A stretch of DNA of 64,000 bases from Embleya sp045207785 (lineage in GTDB: Bacteria; Actinomycetota; Actinomycetes; Streptomycetales; Streptomycetaceae): positions 2,418,001 through 2,482,000 of the forward strand of contig NZ_CP108776.1 in the NCBI RefSeq assembly GCF_045207785.1, written 5' to 3'. Made by a program: the position numbers and the translations under genes. The notes beneath the pieces are model-generated. The model searched no databases and was not told the DNA's origin. It saw only the letters and a program-made list of their open reading frames with translations. The stretch's first letter is position 1. Each line of letters begins with the position of its first letter. This document shows positions 1 through 10,373 of the stretch, one piece after another.

Positions 1-326
1 CGGTGGCCAAGGCGATGGGTGCCGGACCGGGCCGGATCATCTTCAAGGAACTGCTGCCCAACACGTTCCCCGCGGTGATGTCGTACTCGGTGATCGTAAT
101 GGCCGTGCTGATCGTGGCGGAGGGCTCGCTGTCCTTCCTCGGCCTGAGCATTCCGCCGCCGATGCCGAGCTGGGGCGGCATGATCAACGCCGCCCGGGAC
201 GACCTCGCGCTGTATCCGGCACAGGTGTTCGTGCCATGTGGCGTGCTGTTCCTGACGGTCTTCTCGCTCAACGTCATCGGCGACCGGCTGCGGGCCAAGT
301 TCGACGTCCGCGACACCAAGCTGTAG
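1..326 (+). CDS. ABC peptide/nickel-type transporter permease, C-terminal part (DppC/OppC-like), cut by the window start
   Basis: Inner-membrane subunit of an oligopeptide/dipeptide-type ABC importer. Only about the last 107 residues are present; the reading frame is open to the first base, so the gene starts outside the window. Visible are the cytoplasmic EAA-type loop that docks the ATPase (AKAMGAGPGR...ELLPN), one clear hydrophobic segment (SYSVIVMAVLIVAEGSLSFL), the DppC-type motif LGLSIPPPMPSWGGMI, and a final membrane segment ending in GDRLRAKFDVRD, the usual C-terminus of DppC proteins. Two ATPase genes follow on the same strand after about 120 bp, so permease and ATPases are probably one operon. 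The family is clear; the transported substrate is not. Confidence 0.9.
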   Translation, partial: VAKAMGAGPGRIIFKELLPNTFPAVMSYSVIVMAVLIVAEGSLSFLGLSIPPPMPSWGGMINAARDDLALYPAQVFVPCGVLFLTVFSLNVIGDRLRAKFDVRDTKL

Positions 327-447
327 CGCCGGGTCCGGCGACGGCTCTCCACCCCGGAAGCCGCCGCCGGACCCGTTCTCGACCCCCTCACACAGACGGG
401 ACCCTCATGGACGGGATCCAACAGCCGCGCGGCGCAAAGGTGGCGTG

Positions 448-1535
<1,088 letters not shown>

Positions 1536-1539
<4 letters not shown>

Positions 1540-2726
1540 CGGCCGACGGCACCACGCCGGGCGCGCTCGCCCTCGACAAGAAGCCGGTCCCCGAGGCCGA
1601 GACCACCGCGGAACCGCTGCTGACGGTCACCGACCTGGTCCAGCGGTTCCGGGTGCCCGGCGGCATGATGAACGCCGTCGCGGGCGTGAGTTTCGAGCTC
1701 GGCCGCGGCCGCACGCTCGGTCTGGTCGGCGAGTCCGGGTGCGGCAAGTCCACGCTGGCGCGGGCGATCCTGCAGCTGACCAAGCCGTCCGAGGGCTCGG
1801 TCCGGTTCGACGGGCAGGAGCTGACCAGTCTGCCCAAGTCCGGTCTGCGCACGATGCGTCGACGGATCCAGATGGTGTTCCAGGACCCCATCTCGGCGCT
1901 CAACCCGCGCCGGAAGATCTTCGACATCGTCGCCGAGGGTCTCGTGATCGCGGGAGTGTCGGCCGAGGAGATCCGCCCGCGCGTCGAGGCGGTGCTGCGC
2001 CAGGTGGGCCTGGATCCGGAGTTGGTCTCCGACCGACGGCCGCACCAGTTCTCCGGCGGACAGTGCCAGCGGATCGCGATCGCCCGCGCGATGGTGGTCG
2101 ACCCCGACCTGCTGATCTGTGACGAGCCGGTCGCGTCACTGGACGTGTCGGTGCAGGCGCAGGTGCTCGACCTGCTCGACGAGATGAAGACCCGTACCGG
2201 CGTCTCGATGATCTTCGTCGCGCACGACCTCGCGGTGGTGCGCAACATCAGCGACGACGTCGCGGTGATGTACCTGGGCACGATCGCCGAGACCGGTGAC
2301 GTCGCGGCGATCTACGACTCGCCCGCGCACCCGTACACGCGAGCCCTGCTCGACGCGGTACCGGCACCCGACCCGACCGCGGCGCCGGCCGGTCCCTCGC
2401 TCAAGGGCGAGATCCCCTCGCCGATGAACCCGCCGAGCGGCTGTCGGTTCCGGACCCGCTGCCCGATCGCGCGGGACGAGTGCGCGCGGCACGTACCGCA
2501 ACTGCGCGAGGTGCAGCCGGGCCACCGTGTCGCGTGCCACTTCCCCTTGGTGGGCGAAGCGGCCGTATTCGAACAAATCACCCTCGCGGTCGAGGCGACC
2601 CCCGAACCCGACGCCGAACCCGCCACGGAACCCGCCATCGAGCCGGACGGCGAGTCGAACACCAAGCCCGGCCCCGAGTCCGACACCGACTCCGACACCG
2701 AACCGGCCGCCTCGCAGGCGGACTGA
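1536..2726 (+). CDS. Oligopeptide-type ABC transporter ATPase (DppF/OppF-like) with acidic repeat tail
   Basis: Second ATPase subunit, about 396 residues. Walker A GESGCGKST is near residue 65, signature FSGGQCQR near 172, Walker B LLICDEPVASLD near 191, then the H-loop AHDLAVV. A cysteine-containing oligo_HPY extension (GCRFRTRCPIARDEC) follows. The start is fixed by the 4-base ATGA overlap with the upstream ATPase. Unusual: the last 45 or so residues are a low-complexity run of Glu-Pro, Asp, Ser and Thr repeats, absent from typical DppF proteins and probably disordered. A long perfect palindrome begins 13 nt after the stop. Confidence 0.93.
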
Positions 2727-2739
2727 CCGGGCCTCGGTG

Positions 2740-2783
2740 GACGCGGTACCGCCGGTGGCACGTGCCACCGGCGGTACCGCGTC
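2740..2783 (+). terminator. 44-nt perfect palindrome after the ABC ATPase genes
   Basis: Positions 2740-2783 equal their own reverse complement exactly, with two 22-nt arms and no spacer (centre GGCACGTGCC). In RNA it gives a long GC-rich hairpin. It lies 13 nt after the DppF-like stop and about 160 nt before the first substrate-binding protein gene. There is no T-tract, which is common for actinomycete terminators. A protein-binding role cannot be excluded. Confidence 0.7.
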
Positions 2784-2944
2784 GCTGTGTGTACACGAGC
2801 GTGTCCGACTTGCCGGGCAGGGGCACGTTTCGGGCATCCCGTCGAGGATGCGACACGTGTCGCCATATAGCCTCACCGCGCTGACGCGCTTACCGCGCGG
2901 CATCCGGCTACGGCCGGCCTGCTCCATGCTTGAGGACGTTTCCT

Positions 2945-4546
2945 GTGGCACACGCACGACCTTTCGCCCTTCGGGCTCGCCGCCGCACCGCCGCCGTCGT
3001 CGCGACGCTCGGTCTGCTGGCCGCGGCCGGCTGTGGCTCCGAGTCCAGTGAGACCCCCAGCGCGGCGGGAACCCCGATCGCCGGCGGCTCCCTGGAGATC
3101 CTGACCACCGCCGACGCCCGCAGCCTCGACCCCTTCCTGCCCGCGTACGCCGCGCAGGCGGACGGAAACCGGATGTCGGCGCTGTACGACAGCCTGGTGT
3201 GGACGAACCCCACCACGGGCTCCGTACAGCCGCAGCTGGCCGAGAGCCTGGCCCCCGTGGAGGGCAGCAACAACAGGGTCTGGGTCCTGCGGGTGCGCCC
3301 CGGCGTGCGGTTCACCGACGGCACGGTCATGGACGCCGCGGCGGTCAAGATCAACTGGGACACGCACGCGGTCCCCACGACCAAGTCCCGCCAGCGCGAC
3401 GCGACCGTGGGCATCAGGACCCAGATCGGCGCCGACGCGCTGGAGCTGCGGATCACCCTCGACAAGCCGAACGGCAACTTCGACCGCCTGGTCGCGCGCA
3501 GCCTGTCCTTCATCGCGTCGCCCACGGCGATCGCGAAGGGCATCGACCAGCTGGCCGACCACCCGGTCGGCGCGGGACCGTTCATGCTGCCCGAGGGCGG
3601 GTGGGTCAAGGGCGACCACATGACCCTCGTGAAGAACCCGAACTACTGGCAGGGCCGGGACAAGCCGTTCCTGAACAGCCTCACGTTCCGCTTCGAGACC
3701 AGCGGCAGCGCGGCGGTCAAGAAGGTCGAGAAGGGCAAGGTCGACCTCGCCAACGTGAGCGACGCGTTCACCCTCAAGGCCGCGCGCGCGGCGGGCATCG
3801 GCATCGAGGCGCTCTCGCTGTCGGGCGGTCAGCTGCTGAGCTTCGACACCTCCGCCGGTCCCACGGCCAACCCGGACGTGCGCCGCGCGATCGTGTACGC
3901 GCTCAGTGGCGAGGAGATCAACAAGCGCGTGTTCGGCGGCGCGGGCACGCCCGCCCGCGGCCTGTTCAACCAGAACAACGCGCTGGCCAACCCGCAGCTC
4001 TCGGCCCCCGAGAACAAGCCGCAGCAGGCGGCGGAGCTGTTCGACAAGGTGACCGCGAGCGGCTCGAAGCCGATGCGGATCAAGTTCATCGCGCCCAAGA
4101 GCGGCGCGATCGACGAACTCGGCCGCTACATGAAGGAAACGCTGGAGAAGTACCCCGGAATCGGGGTCGACGTCGAGACGGCCGACCTGGCCGAATTCGT
4201 CAAGCGCTCCAACCTCGCCGAGGCGTTCGACGTCAAGGTCAGCCAGCTGCTCGCGGACGACCCCGAGCCGGCGGTCTACCAGTACCTGCACAAGGGCAGC
4301 CCGAGCAACTGCTGCTTCTACAGCGACGACGACGTGGACAAGGCGCTCGACGACGGCCGCAACACCACCGACCCGTCCAAGCGCCGCGCGGCCTACACCC
4401 AGCTCCAGCTCCAGCTGAACCGGGACATGCCGCTGTGGGTCTACCAGGAGGCCGTGGTCGCGGGCGTGTTCGCGTCCGGTGTGACCGGAGTGCAGCTGTC
4501 CAACGACGGAATCTTCCTGTTCGACCGGATCGGCAAGAAGGGCTGA
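2945..4546 (+). CDS. ABC transporter family-5 substrate-binding lipoprotein, paralogue 1 of 5
   Basis: Extracytoplasmic solute-binding protein (SBP_bac_5, the Dpp/Opp/Nik family) that would deliver peptides, nickel chelates or similar ligands to the importer encoded just upstream. GTG 2945 is chosen because GAGGA at 2932-2936 sits 8 nt upstream and it gives a proper lipoprotein signal: Arg-rich n-region, hydrophobic stretch and lipobox AAGC with Cys at about residue 30. Family hallmarks visible are LDPF, RMSALYDSLVW, the PVGAGPF motif and NPNYWQG; total length of about 533 aa is normal. It groups with paralogues 2 and 3 (shared W-(T/S)-(N/D)-PTTG segment). The ligand cannot be predicted. Confidence 0.92.
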   Translation: MAHARPFALRARRRTAAVVATLGLLAAAGCGSESSETPSAAGTPIAGGSLEILTTADARSLDPFLPAYAAQADGNRMSALYDSLVWTNPTTGSVQPQLAESLAPVEGSNNRVWVLRVRPGVRFTDGTVMDAAAVKINWDTHAVPTTKSRQRDATVGIRTQIGADALELRITLDKPNGNFDRLVARSLSFIASPTAIAKGIDQLADHPVGAGPFMLPEGGWVKGDHMTLVKNPNYWQGRDKPFLNSLTFRFETSGSAAVKKVEKGKVDLANVSDAFTLKAARAAGIGIEALSLSGGQLLSFDTSAGPTANPDVRRAIVYALSGEEINKRVFGGAGTPARGLFNQNNALANPQLSAPENKPQQAAELFDKVTASGSKPMRIKFIAPKSGAIDELGRYMKETLEKYPGIGVDVETADLAEFVKRSNLAEAFDVKVSQLLADDPEPAVYQYLHKGSPSNCCFYSDDDVDKALDDGRNTTDPSKRRAAYTQLQLQLNRDMPLWVYQEAVVAGVFASGVTGVQLSNDGIFLFDRIGKKG

Positions 4547-4637
4547 CAAGTCATCAGAAGCACAACGGTGACCCGATCTTGATGGACCAGATCGCCGGAA
4601 GGCAGTAGAAAGGGACGGCACCCTTACCAGTCGGTTC

Positions 4638-4677
4638 GTGGAGGCCGGGAGTCACATTCGTGATTCCCGGCCTTCAC
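4638..4677 (+). terminator. Hairpin between binding-protein paralogues 1 and 2
   Basis: Arms 4638-4655 and 4660-4677 pair over 18 positions, with two G-T wobbles and a 4-nt loop (ATTC). It lies about 90 nt after the stop of paralogue 1. The gap 4547-4877 otherwise holds no recognisable gene; it carries the motif GCACCACCGCAC at 4716-4727, which recurs before paralogues 3 and 4. Confidence 0.7.
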
Positions 4678-4877
4678 GTGTCTCGTCTCCCGGGTCGCAG
4701 ACAGTCGAGTACCACGCACCACCGCACGACAGCACAGCCCGTACGGACGCACCACCATGCTCCACCCGGGGCGCCGTCGCCCTCTCCCCCCGAGTCGGCC
4801 GACGCACCCGGCACCAAGCACGTCCGCCGCCCGGCCACAGACGCCGGGCGGTCCGTCAGGTGAAGGTTGGCCCTGCA

Positions 4878-6497
4878 GTGACTCGTACCTCCCTGTTGTC
4901 CCTTCGAACCGCGCACCACCGCCGATCCCGGCGCCGAATAGCCGTGCTGGTCGCGACGACCGCGCTGGCCTCCGTCCTCGCCGGCTGCGGGGACGACGAC
5001 GAGAGCAAACCCTCGGCCCAGGGCACGCCCAAGCAGGGCGGCTCGCTCACGATGAGCCTCCCGGGCGACTCCACCAGCCTGGACCCCTTCTCCACGTCGT
5101 ATGTGAACGTCGCCGACGGCAGTCGGATGTCGGCGCTCTACGACTCGCTGGTGTGGTCCGACCCCACGACCGGCAGCGTGCGCCCCCAGATCGCCGAATC
5201 GCTGGCCATCAACGGCACCAAAGCCGACACGTGGCAACTCAAGGTCCGGCCCAACGTCAAGTTCAGCGACGGCACCCCGTTCGACGCCGAGGCGGTCAAG
5301 TTCAACTGGGACCGCCACAAGAACCCGGAGGTCCGCTCGTTCCAGATGGGCGCGGCGAGCAAGATCGCCTCGGTCACCGTCACCGACCCGCTCACCCTCG
5401 ACATCAAACTGTTCAGCGAGAACGCGAACTTCGACCACTTGGTGGCCCGCACGCTGACCTTCATCGCGTCGCCCAGCGCGCTCAAGGCGAACCCGGGCGG
5501 GATCGCCGACAAGCCGGTCGGCGCGGGCCCGTACAAGCTGGTCCGGTGGGAGCGCGGGGTCAAGCAGACCTTCGCCCGCAACCCCGACTACTGGCAGGCG
5601 AGCAAGAACCTGCCGCACCTGGACAACCTGACCATCACGGTCGACACCGACGTCAACCACTCGGTCGCCGCGGTCGACGAGGGCAAGAGCGACCTCACCG
5701 TCGCGGTGGACCCGCTCGCCGTCTCCCGTGCCGAGGACGACAAGCTGGGCGTGCAACGGCTCAGCCTGAACGGCGGCCAGATGGTCGTGTTCAACACGGC
5801 CGCCGCCCCGTTCAAGGACATTCGGGCCCGCCGGGCCTTCGTGTTCGCGTTCAGCGGCGCGGAGATCAACCAGAAGTTCTTCGAGGGCAAGGGCACCCCC
5901 GCGAAGGGCATCTTCGCGGCCTCCTCCCCCATCGCGAACATCCAGCTCGCGGCCTCGGAGAACGACAAGGCCCGCGCCAAGCAGCTGTTCGACGACGTCA
6001 CCGCGAACGGCACCAAGCCGATCAAGTTCAACTACTACGTCCCGCAGGCCCCGGCCTCGATCCGGGTCGTGCAGTACATGAAGCAGGTCCTCTCGGAGTA
6101 TCCCGGCGTCGAGATGGAGGTCAAGGTCGTCGACATCGCGACCTACGTCAAGACCGTCCGCGGCGGCGGCGGCACCGAGTGGTCGGCGGCACTGGGCCAG
6201 CAGTGGATCGACGACCCGGAGCCCGGTATCTACGATCTGCTCTACAGCAAGAGCCCGTCGAACAACAGCAACTACAAGAACCCCGACGTGGACGAGGCGC
6301 TGGACGAGGCGCGGCGCACCACCGACCCCGCCAAGCGACGTGACGCGTACACACGTGTCCAGCTCCAGGTGAACCGGGACATGCCCTACTGGGTCTACCA
6401 GGAGGCGGTCACCGCCGCGGTCTACAGCCCGCGGATCACCGGAATCCAGCTCATCAACGACGGCATCGTCCTGTGGGACCGGATCGGCACCACCTGA
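4878..6497 (+). CDS. ABC transporter family-5 substrate-binding lipoprotein, paralogue 2 of 5
   Basis: About 539 aa. GTG 4878, preceded by GAAGG at 4862-4866, is chosen over upstream in-frame codons because it begins a normal lipoprotein signal: Arg-rich start, hydrophobic IAVLVATTALASVLAGC, lipid-anchored Cys near residue 37, then an acidic linker GDDDES. SBP_bac_5 motifs (LDPFSTSYVNVADG, RMSALYDSLVWSDPTTG, KPVGAGPYKL, NPDYWQ) are intact. It is closest to paralogues 1 and 3, consistent with tandem duplication followed by divergence. No transporter subunit genes lie between the paralogues, so it probably shares the upstream ABC complex; that is inference. Confidence 0.92.
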   Translation: MTRTSLLSLRTAHHRRSRRRIAVLVATTALASVLAGCGDDDESKPSAQGTPKQGGSLTMSLPGDSTSLDPFSTSYVNVADGSRMSALYDSLVWSDPTTGSVRPQIAESLAINGTKADTWQLKVRPNVKFSDGTPFDAEAVKFNWDRHKNPEVRSFQMGAASKIASVTVTDPLTLDIKLFSENANFDHLVARTLTFIASPSALKANPGGIADKPVGAGPYKLVRWERGVKQTFARNPDYWQASKNLPHLDNLTITVDTDVNHSVAAVDEGKSDLTVAVDPLAVSRAEDDKLGVQRLSLNGGQMVVFNTAAAPFKDIRARRAFVFAFSGAEINQKFFEGKGTPAKGIFAASSPIANIQLAASENDKARAKQLFDDVTANGTKPIKFNYYVPQAPASIRVVQYMKQVLSEYPGVEMEVKVVDIATYVKTVRGGGGTEWSAALGQQWIDDPEPGIYDLLYSKSPSNNSNYKNPDVDEALDEARRTTDPAKRRDAYTRVQLQVNRDMPYWVYQEAVTAAVYSPRITGIQLINDGIVLWDRIGTT

Positions 6498-6511
6498 CAG
6501 CGGATCCACCG

Positions 6512-6543
6512 CCCCGCCCGGGATCCCCCGACCCCGGGCGGGG
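6512..6543 (+). terminator. Hairpin after binding-protein paralogue 2
   Basis: An 11-bp perfect stem (6512-6522 with 6533-6543, CCCCGCCCGGG) encloses a 10-nt loop. It begins 14 nt after the stop codon and is a likely factor-assisted or intrinsic terminator. Confidence 0.65.
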
Positions 6544-6715
6544 TTCCACCCCGACGTACCCGATCCGCGCCGAACGCGCGGTCGCTTCCCGTACCCGCGC
6601 GTGAACTCCGCGCACCACCGCACCAAAGCGCTACCGCACTTCCCGGAACGACTGCACGACTGCACCGACGCACGACGCACGTTCGAACCTCAAGTGATAG
6701 GTAGGTAAGCCGGCA

Positions 6716-8320
6716 GTGGTACCCCACACGAAGACACGTTTACGACCACGATCACGCCTGCGTCGACGCCTCTCCGTCGCCCTGGCCCTCGCGGCGTCCA
6801 CGGTTTTGGCGACGGCCGGCTGTGGCCTGGGCTCGTCCGACTCGGAGGGTTCCTCGACCGAGCCCTCGCACGGCGGCTCGGTGACCGTCCTGATGCCCGG
6901 CGAGGAACGCGGGCTCGACCCGTTCACGGCGTCCTACTCCAGCGTCGCCGACTCGAACCGGTTGTCCGCCCTGTACGACGTCCTCGTGTGGACCGACCCG
7001 ACCACGGGCGGGGTCCGCCCGAAACTGGCCGAGTCGCTCGTGTCCGATCAGAGCGCCCGGGTCTGGACCCTGACCCTGCGCCCCGACCTGCGCTTCACGG
7101 ACGACAGTCCGCTCGACGCCGCGACCGTCAAGGCGAACTGGGAGGCGCATCGCAACCCCGAGGTGCGCTCGCTCGTCGGCGGCCCGCTGCGCGGCGTCGT
7201 CCTGACCGAGATCGCCCCGCTCAAGCTGCGGATCGAACTCGCCTCCTCCAACGCCAACTTCGACCACACCGTGGCCCGCAACCTGTCGTTCATCGCGCCC
7301 AAGCGGCTGGTCTCGACCGCCGAGGGCCGCTTCGAGCTCAAGCACGCGCCGGTCGGCGCGGGGCCGTTCAAGCTCAAGAGCTGGGAGCCGGGCAAGGAGA
7401 TCCGCCTGGAGCGCAACCCCCGGTACTGGCAGCCGAAACGGCCCTACCTCGACGAGGTGGTCTTCCGGGTGAACAAGGAGGTCCGGGACGCCAACAAGTC
7501 GATCTCGGCCAAGCGGGCCGACCTGACGCTGACCACCGATCCGCAGAACCTGGCGCAGGCCCGCGCGGACGGCCTGGTCGCCGAGGACAGCCGGCTCAAC
7601 GGCGGTCTGATGGTCGCCTTCAATCTGCGCAAGCCGCCGTTCCAGGACCCGTCGGCGCGCCGCGCGGTCGTGCTCGCGCTCAGCAGCACGGAGATCAACA
7701 ACCGCTTCTACGGCGGCCGCGGCAACCCGGCCCGCGGCATCTTCGAACCCACCTCACCCCTGGCGAACGTCAACCTCTCGGCGCCCGAGAACCGTCCCGA
7801 GGAAGCGAGGCAGTTGTTCGCGAAGCTGACGAACAACGGGAAGAAGACGTTCGTCTTCCGCTATCTGGTGCCGGACAACGCGAAGATGCGGGACACCGCC
7901 GAATACATCCGGCAGACGCTCGAAACCTACCCCGCGGTGTCCGTGATCATCGAGGTCACCGACATGGCCTCGCTCGTGACCCGGCTCGCGGGCAGCGACT
8001 TCGACGCGACCGTGTGCCAACTGTGGGCCGACGACGTGGAACCGACGATCTATCAGTTCCTGAACGGCAAGGCCGGCCTGAGCAACATCACCGGCTACGC
8101 GAACGACGTGGTGGACGCCGCGCTCGAGGACGGGCGCCGGTTCACCGACGCCAACCAGCGGCGCGACGCGTACACCCGGCTGCAGAACCAGGTCAATCGC
8201 GATCTGCCGTACTGGGTCTACGCGGAGGCGATCATCGCCGCCGTCCACGGCCCCGACCTGATCGGGATCCAGTTGTTCAACGACGGGCTCATCCACTTCG
8301 ACGCGATCGGGCGGCGCTGA
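6716..8320 (+). CDS. ABC transporter family-5 substrate-binding lipoprotein, paralogue 3 of 5
   Basis: About 534 aa, starting at GTG 6716. The signal has a long Arg/Lys-rich n-region, hydrophobic core VALALAASTVLATAGC and lipobox Cys near residue 36, followed by a Ser/acidic linker. Family motifs include LDPFTASYSSVADSNRLSALYD, HAPVGAGPFKL and NPRYWQ. It aligns through its length with paralogues 1 and 2 but has the most divergent C-terminal half, so ligand preference may differ. The ribosome binding site is weak, so the exact start is less certain than the gene. Confidence 0.91.
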   Translation: MVPHTKTRLRPRSRLRRRLSVALALAASTVLATAGCGLGSSDSEGSSTEPSHGGSVTVLMPGEERGLDPFTASYSSVADSNRLSALYDVLVWTDPTTGGVRPKLAESLVSDQSARVWTLTLRPDLRFTDDSPLDAATVKANWEAHRNPEVRSLVGGPLRGVVLTEIAPLKLRIELASSNANFDHTVARNLSFIAPKRLVSTAEGRFELKHAPVGAGPFKLKSWEPGKEIRLERNPRYWQPKRPYLDEVVFRVNKEVRDANKSISAKRADLTLTTDPQNLAQARADGLVAEDSRLNGGLMVAFNLRKPPFQDPSARRAVVLALSSTEINNRFYGGRGNPARGIFEPTSPLANVNLSAPENRPEEARQLFAKLTNNGKKTFVFRYLVPDNAKMRDTAEYIRQTLETYPAVSVIIEVTDMASLVTRLAGSDFDATVCQLWADDVEPTIYQFLNGKAGLSNITGYANDVVDAALEDGRRFTDANQRRDAYTRLQNQVNRDLPYWVYAEAIIAAVHGPDLIGIQLFNDGLIHFDAIGRR

Positions 8321-8467
8321 TGAGCGGCTGATCCCCCACAGACCCGGCCGGGTGGCCGCGGCGCGTCGCCGTACGGGCGCGCGGAACGCCACTCGGCCGT
8401 GCACCACCGCACCACCACACCTGGTCCGAACGGGGACCGGTGTGCCTTGTGACAACGGAGGAGTCAC

Positions 8468-10057
8468 ATGAGCAAGCACCACGGCAACAACGCACGGAAG
8501 CGGACGGCCGCGATCGCCGCCGCCGCCGCCGCGCTGGCCCTGACCCTCGCCGCGTGTGGCGGCGGGGACGACGACGCCGGCGGCAAGGCCGACCCGAACG
8601 CGACCGCGGGCGCCAAGAAGGGCGGCAACCTGACGCTCCTGACGGTGTCCGACGCCCGCAGCATGACGCCGTTCAACGCCTCGTACGCGGCGGTCACCGA
8701 CCTCAACCGCATGCTCGCGGTCTACGACGCGCTGTTCTACGTGGACAACACGCAGAACAAGGTCGTTCCGCAGATAGGCGAGAGCCTCAAGAGCGACGAC
8801 GGCGGCAAGGTCTGGACGCTCAAGGTCAAGCCGAACGTCAAGTTCAGCGACGGCACTCCACTGGACGCCGCCGCGATCAAGTTCAACTGGGAGATGCACG
8901 CCAAGCCGGAGGTGCTCAGCCAGCACCGACCGGCCGCGACCGGCCTGGGCCTGGAGGTCGTCGACCCGACCACGCTCAAGGTCACCCTGCCGATGCAGAA
9001 CGCGAACTTCGACCGTACGGTGGCCTCCGAGCTGTCGTACATCGAGTCGCCCAAGCAGTACGGGATCGACCCGAAGGGCCAGAACCCGGTCGGCGCGGGC
9101 CCGTTCGTCCTGAAGAACTGGACCCGCGACAGCCAGATGGTGTTCGAGAAGAACCCGAACTACTGGCAGGGCCCGGACAAGCCGTTCCTGGACACGCTCA
9201 CGATCAAGGTCGTGAACGACGTCAAGCAGCAGGTCGACACGATCAAGGCCGGCGGCGCCGACATCACCTTCACGATCGACGCGCAGAAGACCAAGGCCGC
9301 GCAGGACGCGGGCCTGGGTGTCACGCCGTTCACCCTCGACGGCGGCCAGATGATCGTGTTCAACACGGCCGTCGCGCCGTTCGACGACCCGCGCGCGCGG
9401 CGCGCGGTCGCGCTCGCGCTGGACCCGGCCGACCTGAACCAGAAGATGTTCGCGGGCACGGCGATCCCGGCCAAGAGCATCTTCCACGGCGGCAAGAACT
9501 TCACCGACCCGTCCGCCGTGCAGCCGAGCCCGAACAAGGCCGAGGCGCAGAAGCTCTTCGACGAACTCGCGGCCGAGGGCAAGCCGGTCAAGTTCAGCTA
9601 CCTGGTTCCGGAGAACCCGACCTCGAACCAGACGTCCGAATACACCATGACCGCGCTCAACGCGTTCAAGAACGTCGAGGTCAAGCTCGACAAGGCCGAG
9701 GTCGCGAGCTACTACCTGCGGCTGACCGTGCAGAAGAACTTCACCGCGGCGCTGTACCAGATCTGGTCCAGCGACCCGGAACCGATCCTGTTCAACAGCC
9801 TGTTCTCCAAGACCCCGCTGAACTTCACCGGGTACAAGAGCGAGGCGGCCGACGCGGCGCTGATCAAGGGCCGCTCGACCACCGACGAGGCCGCGCGCAA
9901 GGCCGCCTACGGCGACCTGCAGAAGGAACTCGTCAAGGACCTGCCGATGCTCGCCTACCAGGAGGCGGTCACCAACATCATCTCCGGCCCGCGGGCCGTC
10001 GGTGTCGTGGGTGTCCAGGACGGCGGCATGCTGATGGACCGGGTCGGCCTGAAGTAG
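8468..10057 (+). CDS. ABC transporter family-5 substrate-binding lipoprotein, paralogue 4 of 5
   Basis: About 529 aa, with a strong ribosome binding site GGAGGAG at 8458-8464. The signal is short, with an alanine-rich core and lipobox TLAAC (Cys near residue 30), then the acidic linker GGGDDD. Motifs: MLAVYDALFYVDNTQN, KFSDGTPLDAAAIKFNWEMHAK, NPVGAGPFVL, NPNYWQG. With paralogue 5 it forms a second subgroup (LFY-(V/I)-D and WEMHAK/WDMHAK segments), distinct from paralogues 1-3. The best start signal of the five suggests the highest translation. Confidence 0.92.
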   Translation: MSKHHGNNARKRTAAIAAAAAALALTLAACGGGDDDAGGKADPNATAGAKKGGNLTLLTVSDARSMTPFNASYAAVTDLNRMLAVYDALFYVDNTQNKVVPQIGESLKSDDGGKVWTLKVKPNVKFSDGTPLDAAAIKFNWEMHAKPEVLSQHRPAATGLGLEVVDPTTLKVTLPMQNANFDRTVASELSYIESPKQYGIDPKGQNPVGAGPFVLKNWTRDSQMVFEKNPNYWQGPDKPFLDTLTIKVVNDVKQQVDTIKAGGADITFTIDAQKTKAAQDAGLGVTPFTLDGGQMIVFNTAVAPFDDPRARRAVALALDPADLNQKMFAGTAIPAKSIFHGGKNFTDPSAVQPSPNKAEAQKLFDELAAEGKPVKFSYLVPENPTSNQTSEYTMTALNAFKNVEVKLDKAEVASYYLRLTVQKNFTAALYQIWSSDPEPILFNSLFSKTPLNFTGYKSEAADAALIKGRSTTDEAARKAAYGDLQKELVKDLPMLAYQEAVTNIISGPRAVGVVGVQDGGMLMDRVGLK

Positions 10058-10112
10058 CGCGAGTGTCGGGGCGGGTCATCCCCGGCTGATCCGACACTCC
10101 GTCACATTCGGT

Positions 10113-10155
10113 GCCGGGAGGGCCCGTTCGCGATCCGCGAACGGACCTTCCCGGC
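10113..10155 (+). terminator. Long hairpin after binding-protein paralogue 4
   Basis: Arms 10113-10132 and 10136-10155 pair over 20 positions, including two G-T wobbles, around a 3-nt loop, 55 nt after the stop codon. It probably ends transcription before paralogue 5. The remaining gap to 10373 shows no gene. Confidence 0.75.
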
Positions 10156-10373
10156 CCGATCCGCGGCCCCGGGATACGCGGGCCTCCGGACACGATTCAA
10201 CGACTGTCTGTAACGATGTAACAGATCGGCTTCCAGGTCGTGCAAGTTGCGGCGACCGGCCTTACGGTGTGCCGCACGCAGTACCCCCGCAGTACCGATT
10301 CAGCGCTTTCCCGCTCCACTGCTCGAAGCTCCCGGCACCCCTTGTGTTGTTCCCGGCGGAGGTGGCAAGAACG

